The translations under genes were made by a program, and so were the position numbers. DNA of 64,000 nucleotides from NCBI RefSeq assembly GCF_032854445.1, contig NC_088295.1, forward strand, positions 2,172,501 through 2,236,500. Direction: 5' to 3'. This document shows, one piece after another, positions 1 through 13,700 of the stretch (within the stretch, counting starts at the first letter, position 1; every line of letters begins with the position of its first letter). The notes beneath the pieces were generated by a model that saw only the letters and a program-made list of their open reading frames with translations, did not search any database and was not told the origin of the DNA. This DNA is from Liolophura sinensis. Taxonomy: Eukaryota; Mollusca; Polyplacophora; Chitonida; Chitonidae.

Positions 1-2371
1 ACACTGAAGTGATACGTCTTTATTTAAGATGTAAAATTTCCAACACTGCCAACATTGCATATTTTTGCACTGACTGTGTAGAAGTATTTCTTTAGCAAAA
101 ATGATAAAGATTCAAATTACTTTTGAATTATACAAGCTTTATGGAAAAAAGTTATAGCTCTGTAAACTTGAAAACCCCCAAGCGATAAGACTACTTATTA
201 TCCATCACCATGGGCGGTGGACTCTATCATGAGTTTGATAGTTCCTTACTGAAGTTAAAGGACAAGACAGCACCTGGCTAAAACATATTTCAATCGAAAG
301 CAGGATAGTCAAAAAGTATTATACTTTATTATTTTAATGAGATTTCACTGAATAACATGTAAAACAAACTGACAATACTGCACAAATGACTGATGTGAAC
401 CGAAATAGCCATCTTGAGAATTATATCCAATCAAACACATTCATATCAGATTGCGCGGCCTAAGCTGTGACGTAGCCTTTACCCATTCAATCCACGAAGT
501 GACATGATAACACAGAACTACTGCATAAGACATCATTTTGCGATCGTTTACAACGATTTATTTACGTGTTGCCCAAGGACCATTTCACACAATGCTGTGA
601 GACGGACCACCACTGACGTAAAATCAGTTGACTTACAAACGGTATAATAGTTAACGACGATATCACAAATTATGCCAGACAGTTGCATACTGCCTCGGCC
701 CAAACCACATTCATCTCCCACTAGACCATAAGCCTACATAGACACGCTGTTGAAATTATACAAATACATTTTTGTCGTTCATGTTAACGTTTAGTCAGCA
801 TGCAGTTGCTAAATAACGAATATCAGAGAAAAATTCATTACGGATGCCGAAGGTTTAGGAGAATAAGATGGCATCTCATCAGGCAACGCACAAAATGAAT
901 CAACTCTCATGACATTTTTTTCTCTGAACTTAAATTGTGCCCTTTGTCTCCCTCGCATACAAGGGATGTTTTTTTCTGTTTTCTTTTATAAAATACAGTA
1001 AAATTACTGAAAATTGTTTACGCCGAGGCGCTTTCTCTGACGTCCAAGATAACGAGGTCAGCACTGCTCTCATCTTTGAATCTACCACTACAAAACTGAC
1101 ACATAAAATCCAGCGATAGTCAGATGTCTAGATCAGACGCAGTGGTTGGTTATATTTATTTCCATTTGTGTCAGAACAGAGCCTGAATCCAGCTAAACAA
1201 CAATCCTATTGTAATTTTGTAAACATTTATTTGGGGTCAGAATTACCGGTACCGGCACCCCACCTCCGGAGGCTACGACCTGAACCAGGAATACCCCAGC
1301 CATGCATCTGCAAGCTACTGGTGAACTCTATTAATGATATAGTAGGCCTACTGCATGAACAGGTCAAGCAGTGTCCTGCCAGTATGTCCAATTTCCGGGA
1401 AAGCTATTTATCACTTGGTCCTTTATTGCCGAATTCCACAACTTTAATCTGTCACTGTAGGCTACTGTTTGGACTGTTAGAGAAATACCTTCAACGTTAG
1501 AGGCCTTGAGTAAACGTGACGTCACCTTGCTGTCGATAATGGAGACGCGTTGAACCTGTGACAAGGCAAAGTTGCACTAAACTTTTTCTGGGTTGAAAAA
1601 AATCTAAAAAAATATTTAATGTCGGTTTTAGACAATTTGAATGGTAGTCTATCAGTGGACACAAACATTAGTCAGGTGCTGTCTTTCACTATAATACACT
1701 GTCACAGAGGCTGTAAGTAGTGACTTAAGGTGTGTTAACAACGTTAAACAGGTGTCTGAGTGTAAAGTACATCACCTTTACGCAGAGACTCTTACACAGT
1801 AAGAATACTTAATCTACAGGCTAACCACATACCTACTAACCACATTTTAAATTCTTCTTTCTGCTCAATGTCTTGATAAAATGGAAATACATGTAGCTCA
1901 ACAAAAGAATAAATGAAAACGTTTAAAATACAAGTAGATTAACAAGACAACAACATATGAGAGGTGTACACTGAGACCTTAAGCACTGAGGAACACGTTC
2001 ATCACAATAAATTAACAAAAATAATCCATGCTAATTTGACTAGCACACTTTAAAACATTTCATTTATATATGTGTATATATAAATGTAAAAATGTGAAAA
2101 ACACAATTAAAAGCTCACAGGGCAAGCACAGGAATTGTTTAAGGCTCATTCAAATGTCATTTTCATGTAACAAGTAAGGCTTATGGTTTCTGTCTCCAAT
2201 TTAAGTAGTATCACTTTGTTGATTAAGTAATCAAAGTTAACTTCCTGTGTGCTTCAAACGGGCAAACAAAAGACTTCTGATAAAATTCATATCCATGTGC
2301 GGTCAAGAACAGCACACTCATGCTTGAATTGTGTAGTTGAAAACACATGCTAGTAACCATTTCTTTTCTAT
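1..2371. other. 3' flank or 3' UTR of the minus-strand four-pass membrane protein gene
   Basis: No coding exon was recognised here. The sequence is AT-rich, single-copy in appearance and free of tandem arrays. Read on the minus strand it lies directly downstream of the stop codon at 2372, so part of it is probably 3' UTR. Several AATAAA hexamers occur on the minus strand (one at about 20-25), and I cannot tell which is used. Open frames at 937-1119, 1168-1500 and 1364-1564 look like chance. Confidence 0.45.
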
Positions 2372-2726
2372 TCAGTCCACTTCTTCCTCTACAGTATCCA
2401 CAACACGACCATTAAAAGGCAGACATCTTAGGCATAAGGCATCAACAAAGCGAAAATAGCTGTAGCCCAGAGAGAGAAAAACCAGACCAGAGAGAGCTCC
2501 AAAAGCCACTCTGGTGGGTGGGTGTGGTGGTAAGACAGCCTTACCGGTGGCCCAGAGAAGGACAGAGCCAAAGTTGAAGATGACAGAGCCTAAGGCACTG
2601 TACAGCACTCTGTATGGCACAGAGGCAGTTGCTATATGTTTTCTACTGAAGATATAAAGGCCGACCCCAAGGTGTGAATTGAACCACAACCCGTTGGCAA
2701 CTATCAGTTCAAATGGGCTGAACAAC
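2372..2726 (-). CDS. Four-pass membrane protein, terminal coding exon 2
   Basis: 355 nt starting after acceptor ttgacag and ending in a stop at 2372-2374. It encodes LFSPFELIVANG, two more hydrophobic helices, a PPHPPT loop, a final hydrophobic helix and a short acidic tail. The 118-codon frame is open with no repeat content. Confidence 0.8.
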
Positions 2727-4003
2727 CTGTCAACAAATCATAAAGCACACTTTAGTATAAACACATCTACGGACAAACAACATAACTTAAAATGTCATAA
2801 TCAAAACAACAACATCTTGACCAAGACAAATGCATTTACAACATAACTGTGAATGCTGCACAACATTATAGTTTAGTCAACCATGTCAAAGCACTAGTCC
2901 AAAGGCTTTCCTATATTGGATCAAATCTGACAATCATTTTATGCATTCTGGCACCAGTTATTAGCATATTACAGAGTAAGTCCAGAAAGGGATTTTCATT
3001 TAAAATGTACTCAGCTGTTGCTCTATGGAAAAAAAACCCATTATTTCAGAGGGGGGGGGGCCTAGATCCCACACTTTAATTTCATGAGGGGGGGGGGGGG
3101 GGCATCAGACCACCCCAGCCCAGCCTTCCCAGCCCCCCCCAGGTTCTGTTGTCTATGTATTACTTATGAAGTTCAGTACACATTAATGTAGCCCTACCAT
3201 CTTTTTAACATACAATGTGGTGCTAATCCATAATCATTCATTCATTCTTTTTAGTACTGTAAATACACATGTAGGGTGTAGCATAATGTAGTCAAATGGA
3301 TTAGTTGGGTTAATCCTGTATAAATTTGTTGGATTAATGTGCCGATTTGCTCACTGGAATAACAAGATTCAAATCAAGCTTTACTCAGTTACCTCTACAT
3401 CACAAGATGATAATCATTTTCCATGTCTGTCCAAACATACACACCCCTTTTTTTCTATGGGAGTTCATTTAAACCTTTAATTCAGTTTACAAATGGTTCC
3501 TGGTTCATTCGCCCGTGACTCGAGTCTACCACCAACCAGTAGCCTGCTGTATGTGTGTACGTGTACTACATGACCTAGACGTGCTGTGTTGCAGTAGATT
3601 TTAAACCATATAATGAAGGTACATTACAGGGTTATTAACTATTAACATGGCAACCTTTCTGTCGTATTCTTTGAACGTATATATACACGTACATATTCAA
3701 CCTATAGCTCCACGACCTAGCTCAACTCTTATGTCAGCGCACTGGCAATTCACTGATAACAACATACGTCACGCGCTAAGTTACTGCCGGTGTTCACTAA
3801 CTTCAAAACAACTACCGTCTAACATATCCCGAAAAATTAACCAGTGCCTACTTGATAAACTGCCCGGGATTCGTGATGTTGGCTGAAAATATTTCGTAGC
3901 TGATACTTCCAGCTACCGGCACAAAGGTAAACAAGACGGTTTCAGCAGCAGACCGCGGCCCAATTGTCGACGCCGGGGACAAACTTTCCCCATCGTCTGC
4001 CAT
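2372..4003 (-). CDS. Unrecognised four-pass membrane protein, two exons, 168 aa
   Basis: Two exons join in frame: exon 1 is 4003 down to 3852 and exon 2 is 2726 down to 2372. Exon 1 opens with ATG in the context gcgaaaATGG and ends AA|gtaggc. Exon 2 follows a tttgttgacag acceptor, and the split codon AA+G gives Lys51. The predicted protein starts MADDGESLSPAS and has hydrophobic stretches at about residues 22-41, 52-76, 91-112 and 123-145. It ends in an acidic tail, VDTVEEEVD. There is no obvious cleaved signal peptide, so a four-pass integral membrane protein is the best description. I do not recognise the family. The gene is divergent from the tetraspanin (ATGs 697 bp apart), which suggests a shared promoter. 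The frame-compatible junction and CpG-rich start make it a convincing gene despite the missing name. Confidence 0.8.
3040..3145. repeat. Poly-G and C-rich low-complexity tracts
   Basis: Two G homopolymer runs (about 3051-3060 and 3088-3102) are followed by C-rich sequence, inside the intron of the minus-strand gene. On the transcribed strand these become C runs. Length is likely to be unstable or mis-assembled. Confidence 0.7.
3852..4003 (-). CDS. Four-pass membrane protein, coding exon 1
   Basis: 152 coding nt (50 codons plus two bases). It encodes a Ser/Ala-rich N-terminus and the first hydrophobic segment, which includes LFTFVPVAGS. The donor is AA|gtaggc at 3851. The exon sits in CpG-rich sequence and the ATG is 13 nt from the palindrome TCTCGCGAGA. 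Confidence 0.75.
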
Positions 4004-4699
4004 TTTCGCCGTGAATCTCGCGAGAGTGCGCGTGAGTGGCGGCTGGGGAGGCAGAGGGAAGGATGCGGACAGACTGACAGCGACTCTGTCAAAATATCCC
4101 CCCTCTTATAGCCTGTATTCTCATCAAATCGACAATCAGCAGCTCCGCGTTGAGCCGTTACCAAAGGCACGAGGGAATGTAGATTTTAATAGGAAATTTT
4201 AACCGACATTAAGTAGGGTAGACTGCAGTAAGAAATCGTTCGGCTGAGTGAAATTGTGTCGGAGCCTGTGTGGCTGCTCAGCTCTTGACCCTCCGTTGTT
4301 TAGGCTTGAGTGAGTCAGTATAGTCCAGGCCAGAGGAACATAGTTCAAACCAGTCATTACGGTGGTAAGAACAAGAATGAGAAAAAGAAACGGTTATGCT
4401 TAGTTAGGGTGCAGAATCCACAGTGTTTACACTAAACGACCCCGCAAACACTGTGGAATTAGGTGAACTTGTGCAGAGTTGGATGTTACTGATTGGAAAA
4501 CGATACTAAGCACGGTCACAACATGGATTGTTTTCCCTCTGTGATTTTACATTATATGGTATAAGAAGAACGGAGCAAAAGCATGTCTCGGACTCATCTC
4601 TGGTCTGTACAGTAACACAGCACTGGGCAGATATGTGGTTTACTGTATCAAGCCTGTTCTGAGAGCCATTATTTCAGGAATTCTGCCGTTTCTTTCAAG
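4003..4699. promoter_or_regulatory. Putative bidirectional promoter and tetraspanin 5' UTR
   Basis: This is the interval between the two divergent start codons. The left part (about 3950-4300) is visibly CpG-rich compared with the AT-rich surroundings, and no TATA box is apparent. The right part is presumably 5' UTR of the tetraspanin and contains short upstream ATGs (for example at 4377, closed by TAG after eight codons). Transcription start sites cannot be placed from sequence alone. Confidence 0.6.
4016..4025. promoter_or_regulatory. TCTCGCGAGA palindromic core-promoter motif
   Basis: A perfect 10-bp palindrome 13 nt upstream of the minus-strand ATG. In vertebrates TCTCGCGAGA is a known element of CpG-island and bidirectional promoters, bound by BANP and linked to ZBTB33/Kaiso. 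That a lophotrochozoan uses it the same way is inference, but its position between two divergent genes fits. Confidence 0.6.
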
Positions 4700-4792
4700 A
4701 TGGCCAGAACAAGAAGGAAACATCAGACTGACAGAACGGAGGTCAGCTGTTGTATAAAATACCTGGTCTTTGGATTTAATGTATTTTTCTGG
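4700..4792 (+). CDS. TspanC8 tetraspanin exon 1
   Basis: Encodes the basic N-terminus MARTRRKHQ and the start of TM1, including SCCIKYLVFGFNVFFW. The donor is TGG|gtaagt. Confidence 0.93.
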
Positions 4793-7700
4793 GTAAGTTT
4801 ACATTCACATTATATACAGAATAACTTAAGATAGGGGGATTTGGACTGTTCAAACTTCTGGTTTTATTCTTTAAATGCATGTAATTCAGCAAGTTAAATG
4901 ATGTCACTCTCCTGGTTCGTTGGTTTTCTTATTTACTGCATGTAGTAATATAGTTATAGTAATCTACCAGATCTGATGTACAATTAATTCTTATAATGAT
5001 GTCAGTACACACTGCAGTGACATCAAAATAGCGGAGAGAAGGTGCCATCAGATAGTATTATCCAATATAAAACTGGGACTCATTTCTTGTATTATAATGA
5101 CTGATCTTCTAGATGGCTCCCAAAGGCTAGATGTTAATAAGTATATCTTGGTGAACTGTTATATTTTACTTCTGTTAACAACATGTAAAGAGAGAGGCAC
5201 ATGTAGAGGATAATTTTTTCTGTCTTTCTTGTACAGTGTAGGTGCATGTGTAGACCTTTTGGAGGCTGTGTTACATCTTCTTAATTGTAAAGCTGTCACG
5301 GAGCTAGTTTATGCTGACTGTTCTTTTGCTGCAGTTTTATTTTTCTCTGTAGACTCCATCAGTGTTTTGTCTGGCTTTGTCACGATATCCACCCTATTTT
5401 TATCAGTAGCTGGAGTATTAACCCATTTCATTGATCTAATCAGTCCTAGCTGGCTAAGTATTCAAGATAAAAACTAAACTCACTAGGAAAGAAGCATTAG
5501 TATGGGACTGTTATAGATAAAGGCCCTTGGGCTTTTCGCTAAGATTGCAATGGAATGCTTTTGCGTGGTCACTTGTAATGCAACGTAGATGTCATGTACA
5601 TTCAAAAAGAGAGTACAATGCAGAGATACATGAATGTATTATACATGAGCCCAGAGGGTGTCAGACTAAAAGTTGTGAGCCACATGTGTATTGTTCTGCT
5701 GTGGTATTGTCAGCTGTGAACACACAGTGGCCTACATGTGCTGCCTGGGTCCCTGTTCTGTGTTCCATGTACATGTTGAGAACATCTGAATACAGCTGTG
5801 GTCATATAAACTATATGGGAAAATCAACCTCTTTGTTTTAATGTTTCACAATATTTACATGTATCACTGCTACAGTGCACAAAGAAATGTCAGAAAGAAC
5901 AATCATATAAGAACAGTTCGGCCACAGCTTGTTAGTCTTATATGTTATATGGTATATGGTATATGTTGTTAGTTATGTGTTACGTAATGATGTGATCAGT
6001 TATATGTTGTTAGTTATGTGTTACATAATGATGTGATCAGTGATATGTTGTTAGTTATGTCTTACATAATGATGTGATCAGTTATATGTTGTTAGTTATG
6101 TCTTACATAATGTGCTCAGTTTCATCATTACATTCTACATGTACATTAGTTGGTTATTTGATCCACACAGATGGAACTCGCTGCATTTTCAAAAATATTT
6201 TCATACATGTTTATATCAGTTTGAAAATATTTTCATATATAATATATATATGTGTTCAGCATTTTATAGATGAGTTTGTGGAATTTATATTAGGCAACTT
6301 TGTAGCAGTGTTGATTTTATTGAAATGACTGTGACTGTTTCAATGTCAGAATTTCTTCATTTAAACAAAAAAATTGTGATCAACATGACAGACTTTTGCT
6401 GAAAATTGTGTATGTATATGTTCGACACAAGTGACAGTGAAAAGTTTTTGTGTGGCCATTTTTGCAGTCTGTGAAGTTCAGTTGTTGGCCTTGTCACTTG
6501 GTCTGGTTGTCTGGTGCTTGTTTTCACCTCCTGTTTAATTGCTGCTCACATTCTGCTGGGCTGAGGTGTGTGGCCACTAACAAAGCTGGGCCTCTTCATC
6601 TAGGACAAAGTGACACAGGCACGTAACAACAGAGCCTAACACACAGCTTCTTGTGGCTGTTTAAATACACGTGCTCTAGCCTAATTGAGAATAATATGAT
6701 CAGTAATCATGGAATCCATCATTGACAAAGAAGCCAAAATGGAGGAAAAAATTGAAAGATTTCTTCATGAGTGTTCGTCAGTAGGAATGTGTTTCCTTGC
6801 TGGACGTATGTTTGACAAATAATCATAGTGAATTATGCAATGTACAAATGTTTGTGTGAGGTAAACAAAGGCCTTGCATATCAGCTTTTTATCTTAAACT
6901 GGTCAATACATTTTTCAGATCTCAGCAAAAGCTCCAGTCATACTGTACAGCTTACTTATATAAAGAGATTTTGGGAAAATCACCTACAGAGGTGTTTTTT
7001 TTATCTGTAGAAAGGATTTGTCTGTGACATGTTTATTCAAGGCCATATCTGCAGCCATTTTAGTTCCGGAAAACTGACCAAAATCTATTTAAACTAATTA
7101 ATAAATTGAACAAAATAGGATAGTGTAGCAATAAAAAGCTGTTTTCATACAAATTTCATTATTCACAGACTTAATAGCTCTCAGAAAGCTTCATTTTGAG
7201 GTGCATTTCATAAAATTTCTCTACATACGATCACAATGTCGTCTTTAAAGTTTGGGATTAGGGCCCAGTTTCACAGCGGCGTACAACATTTTTTTATGGT
7301 ACATTGTCATACGATATTTTCTGCATCACTATTACAGTATCATTATCTTATATGTGCGAGTATCGTACATGTTCTGGGCCCAGAACCTTCTAAAGGAATT
7401 ACCTAAGATGATATTACATGTATGTTATACGGCGATGAGACCACACAACATGGACAAGTACAGTACCACTCCATGATGTACAAAACACTTCGCAATGTTC
7501 TATTTATTATATAGCCGAACCTTTCTGAGCACTTAAACCTCATGCAAAATAATGAGCGCAGATACACATACAGATTCAGTCGGCCTTGAGGAAGTTCTTT
7601 TTATCTCCGTGTTCTCAGCGGGCAATAAATTCTGTATCTAGTTCTCAGCAGACAGTAAACTCTGGATCCAGCGCTCGTTTATTCTTAAGTCGCTGTATAT

Positions 7701-10700
7701 CCCTAATGCGCTTTCAATAGCCCTATTCTCAGCAGACAATAAACTCTGTATCCAGCGCTTGTTTATTCTTATATCCCTGTATATTCCTAAGTCTCTTTCA
7801 ATAGCCCTGTTCTCAGTGGACAATAAGCTGTGCATCCAGCGCTTGTTTATTCTTAAGTCGCTGTATATTCCAAAGTCTCTTTCAATAGCCCTGTTCTCAG
7901 CGGACAGTAAACTGTGCATCCAGCGCTTGTTTATTCTTAAGTCGCTGTATATCCCTAAGGCGCTTTCAATAGCCCTGTTTTCAGCGGACAATAAACTCTG
8001 TATCCAGTGCTTGTTTATTCTTAAGTCCCTGTATATTCCTAAGTCTCTTTCAATAGCCCTGTTCTCAGCGGACAATAAACTGTGCATCCAGCGCTTGTTT
8101 ATTCTTAAGTCGCTGTATATTCCTAAGTCTCTTTCAATAACCCTGTTCTCAGCAGACAATAAACTCTGTATCCAGCGCTTGTTTATTCTTAAGTCGCTGT
8201 ATATCCCTAAGGCGCTTTCAATAGCCCTGTTCTCAGCGGACAGTAAACTCTGTATCCAGTGCTTGTTTATTCTGTATATTCCTGGGTGGCTTTCAATAGC
8301 CCTGTTCTCAGCAGACGATAAACTGTGCACCCGGCGCTTGTTTATTCTTAAGTCGCTGTATATCCCTAAGGCGCTTTCAATAGCCCTGTTCTCAGCGGAC
8401 AATAAACTGTGCATCCAGTGCTTGTTTATTCTTAAGTCGCTGTATATTCCTGGGTGGCTTTCAATAGCCCTGTTCTCAGAGGACAATAAACTCTGTATCC
8501 AGCGCTTGTTTATTCTTAAGTCCCTGTATATCCCTAAGTCGCTTTCGATCGCCCTGATCTTGGCAAGTTTCAATCATGTACGTGTATAAATGGCAATGCT
8601 GTGCCTATTCGGAATCTGCGCACATACAAATTTCAGGACTATTTCTCCACTAAGGCAAACCATCCCTCTGCAAAGGGACACAAGCCTTGTAATATGTGGA
8701 ACAGCTTTGCCCTCTGCCTACTTCATTAACAATACAATGAATAATCAAGTAAGCAAAGGGTACTGCTGGTCTGTGATTATGGGTTTTTACCAAATATTTG
8801 CTTCCCTTTTTAGACGGCTGGTGCGCTTCATTGAATCAAAGCAATTCTTTCGTCTCTCATGAGATGTGTACTTTGTTTTTAATGTTGTGGTTACTTTGAT
8901 GTGTTCCTCGATGTCAGTAAGTCAGATAAAACGTCATGTTAGAGAAAGTTGATGATTTGTCACTTTGTCAGTATAGAAAACTTGTACGGAACATCATGCT
9001 GGATTACTAACCAAAACAACTGCATGGTTTCTCACAGAGTGGGCCTTTTACTGTGTACACTAGACCATTAGATTCTTTTGTTGCTCACAACTTTTTCAAG
9101 TGACAGCAAAGATCTCAGGAATTTAATGAAGTTGTATTATAAATGACATGTTCATTTATTTTAAGATTTGGGTACTAAGCATGTGGTAATTAAATCAAAC
9201 ATGTAAGCATAAGAAATGATATCATTACCTGTACACATGTGATTGCTGGACATGCTAGCTACAGGTACTACATGTACATGTAGTCTGTTGTTCTGGAACA
9301 TGGTTCCAAGAACAGCATAGTTTTCTACCCGTGAGCCTTGGAGAGGACTGCTCAGCAGTTCTAATCAGCAGATTTCAGGCTAAAGCAACACTTTTAAGGT
9401 TTTAAGGTTTATAAATTTTTGATAAATCCTCTCCTGCTGACATAACATAACTGATTTTTTGGTTTGTTGATCTCTGTTCCTGTGCTGAAGTCTGTCTCAT
9501 ATGGCCAACATTCATCAGATACCTTGGCTGTTCATATGTTTGCAGGTATAACGGAAGTGACAGTTATAACGAAGCTGTCTTGTGTGCTTCAGTGTTAAGA
9601 CCTCTTACAAGATATTTCATAGATGTTTATATGACCCACAACTTGAACAGTGAATGTATCCTTTCCTGACACATTTATGTATAGCACTGCTGTGTAAGGG
9701 ATTTGGCCTCTGCTTTATGGCACAATAAAAGGTTTAACATTCATAGCTTCATGTTTCCACAGTCAGCCACATTAATCTGGCTTTCAAGAATTTGTTCTAA
9801 ACAGAGGTAAGATTGTGAGCCCCATGTATCCCCTCTCCCAACTCTGTATTTCGTCACTGCAGTTCAAGGAAATGCTATAAAATATAACTGAATTATCCTT
9901 GTGTATTGGATTAAGAAGGCTTTTTTATGTTATTATGCTTGTTCTTGCTTTAACTGTTTAGCTTTCTGGGCTTTTTAAGTCTTTTTTCTTCAGTCATAAG
10001 ACAAGAATGAATAATTATATGCACAAGAATCTTTGCAAGTGGACCTGACATGTATTGTGTTAAGTGTGTCTGGGCTGTACTGTTCTGGGGATGTTGGCCA
10101 TGGTATTTCTGATGGTAGCCATGTCTCACTGATTGGGGGGAGTGGGAAGTGGGGTTGTTATGGCTGACAATACATGTAACCTTGTCTCCCAGGGAGGGGC
10201 AAGGAGGTTGTTATTGCTGTTGTCAATCAGTCTTCTCGGTTGGTGTGTGTTAATGTGTGTTCATGTATTATGTATGCTGTGTAATTTCTGTGTTTTGTAC
10301 TCATCTATAAATCAATACATGGACAAAGAGAAACTGAGCCTTGCAGAGTAGTGTGTTTTTCTGGAGCATTTCAACAAAACAAAACTCCAGCAGTGTGACA
10401 AAACCGGCTATTTCCCTTCATACTGATATCGTGTGACATTTAATGTTAAAGTAGGACAGTTTGGAATTTGAAGCATAGCAACACCTGATATACATTTTTG
10501 ATCTCCTTAAGATTGCCAGGTATTTGTTTCCATGTGCCTTGTGTGTACTATACCTGTAGGCTCTATATGTACATATCAACTACTCAGAACAGTTGCTGTT
10601 GTTTACTACTAGCCCCACACACATACCTGTATATACATGTAGCTGATCAGTGTTGCGTCTCTGATCCTCTTGGTCTACATGGAGATGACCAGAAAGTGAC

Positions 10701-13700
10701 TGGTGATAGTGAATGAGAACCTGATAAAGGTGTATGGTTAGGATCGTGAGAAAATAAAGTGTTAAGCACTGTATGGTGACACTTTGGTACCAGGGATTCA
10801 AGCCTACGTGGCTGTGTGCCTTCAGAGAATCACATGTGTTTAGATGATGTTATGGTTAGGATAAAGTGTTGAGCCCTAGCCATGGGGATATGGAGAGATA
10901 CCCGTACCTGTAAAGTGCTTGTGTGGGCAGGCAAACATTGGTGAGAGCACATACGCACACAGGCACACACACACTCTCACCTGTCTGTGACAGCTGAGGC
11001 TTGTTGGACTGCTCATGAGACTGGCCACTGTCTGTGACAGCTGAGACTGGTTGGACTGCTCATGAGACTGGCCACTGTCTGTGTCAGCTGAGGCTGGTTG
11101 GACTGCTCATGAGACTGGCCACTGTCTGTGACAGCTGAGGCTGGTTGGACTGGTCATGAGACTGGCCACTGTCTGTGACAGCTGAGGCTGGTTGGACTAA
11201 TCATGAGACTGGCCACTGACTGTGACAGCTGAGGCTGGTTGGACTAATCATGAGCCTGGCCACTTACATGGTATACACATTCCATTGGTGGTCAGTACTC
11301 CTTCTTGGTGATGGACAGATCAATATATGAGTCAGTTCTTACAGATTTATCCCCCTCCTAAGCCACAGCGGTACTAGGTTGAGGAGACCGCAGCTCCCAA
11401 ATGTGTGTGCTTGTTAGCTCGTAGCAAACAGCTCTTGGTCCATAAAAGCTGAGAAGATAATGAGTGAAATAAGGGGAAGGCGGTAGAACATGGCTGAGCC
11501 TTGTCCAGCTGACATTGTGCCCCTCCCTCCATGGATTAGCAGATAGGCCAGGTCAGAAACCTGACACGCATGGTACACTGCAGGGCACACTTTAATCCCA
11601 GGTACACATGCTTACAAGTATCAGTAAGTCAATGGAATTTGATAACTTCACTGAAAACTAAATTGAGGCAGTAAATAACATTAACTTTCATAGGAAAGTT
11701 TCATCACTAAGTTACAAAGTATGAAGAACTGTTATGAGGGTCAATGTTGACCTGTTTGTCATGATTGTGTAGTGGGATTATTTTTGCTGGAGTATGTAGT
11801 CATGATTGATTGCTATGTAACATGATTAGCATTGATCTATGGTTGCCTCATCCCAGGACATGGTCTACTGTACTGGTACCCAGAGTATTGTCTAACAAGC
11901 CTGCTGCTAGTTAGCGCTCACTGGTGGCCCAGGAGAGACAGACACACTGACATACCCCTGACCAATTACCCACTCACACACAACAGGCTTGATTTACTGT
12001 GCCTCCATCAGAGTCCCAGTCTAATATTTATCTTCTATGCCATTTCTGCATCAACTACAACAGCGTGTCTTTGGATGAAATCATTGCACTTTTATCATAC
12101 AGGGCTTCATGTGTGGTAGGCAATTTTAGAGCACATTAGTGACTTTTGACCCTTAATATGAGGGAACTGTGGACAGGATGTTGACAGGAGAGACTATGGC
12201 ATGATGGAAAGTGGCAAATCATCCATTTCCTCAGTCGTTGAGGGTGTCAGCTATTTGTATCCCACCACTAGTAATTGCTCCCTGTTGCAAGTTGTTTGGC
12301 CTACAAACCTGTAATCAGAGTTTAACACAAGTTGTTTGTTTTGCAAAACTGTAATCAGAGTTCAACAGAAGGATGTACAGTGTGATGTATAAAGTTCGTC
12401 TTAGATGGCCGGCATCTTTACTTCAGACAAGTTACATGTTAGTTGATGTTCATTGTCCCTGTTCATAACATATATGAAAATCATTTGTTTCATCAGTGGT
12501 AAATTTGTGATACATGTTATGAATGTAGTCGTGAATGTAGCTAGTCTTTATACTGAGGGAATGTGGACCAGACACAGTGCTATTACTTCTACTGGATGAA
12601 CTGTTTTACATAATACAAGTGGGCTTGTATAAAGTTCCCTACATGTTTCACCCCATCATCATGATTGATGACATCAATGAGAAATTTAAATTTGATTTTT
12701 CTAATCATAAAATGTACCAGATGGACATGTGTTTATAGTGACAGTATCTTTGAATATTTAGCCGGCATTCCATATGACTTTCACCAGAGCTTTTGTTGGC
12801 CCACTTCAGTGGTATTTAAGGCAAAGTTGATATTAATACATCTGAAGTGGATGAAGAGAGTAACCTTGAATCACAGGAATTTTGAGATATTTTAGATTTC
12901 TCATGTCAGAGTTCTTTTATAACAAAGACGTATGTGTGATATTGGTGGACACGTCTGTTGTTGTGTCGAACGGGTGGATGGGTGAGGGTTGTTCTAATCC
13001 TGAGGGATAGACATCACCTTGATCTCCCTGCCGGGCTGCCCTTGCTCATTTCATGGCTACTATCAGTGCCATTTGTCCGCTTGCTGATCACTGGGCCGGC
13101 ACTTCCTATGTGATGTGTGTTTGTGAAGATGGGTCGTTTGGATAGGCAGATTGCCGGGATGTTTTCCGTGTGGATGTAACTGTATGGGAGTGTGGCTGTG
13201 TTTGTCCTGACCGAGTAGTTTACCTGTGTATCTGGGTCATGTTTACCTGGTCCCCGCTATTCTCTGTCATGCTGTCATACCTTTATCTTCATCATTAATG
13301 TGCGTATTAATTTGTTTAAAGTAGAATATACTTGAGTATAATCTGCGAAGCCTATGGAGGGATGACAAGTGTGGTTTTGAGCCTGCTTCTGACAGGTTCC
13401 CTTTTGTTTGCAGATCTTGGGTGGAGCGATATGTGGGATAGGATTATGGGCCTGGACAGAGAAAGACACATTCACCAACCTGAGCAAAATTACAGCTTTG
13501 GCCTTTGACCCAGCCCTCATCTTCATCCTGGCTGGAGGCTGCATGTGTATCATAGGATTCTGTGGCTGTGTTGGTGCTCTTCGGGAAAATACTTGTATGC
13601 TCGCTTTTGTAAGTATTTCCTTATTACAACACTTCTCTTTGTGAGCATCACATAGGAGTTCTTCTGGAGAGAATCATACCAGTTCTCCTGGAGAGAATCC

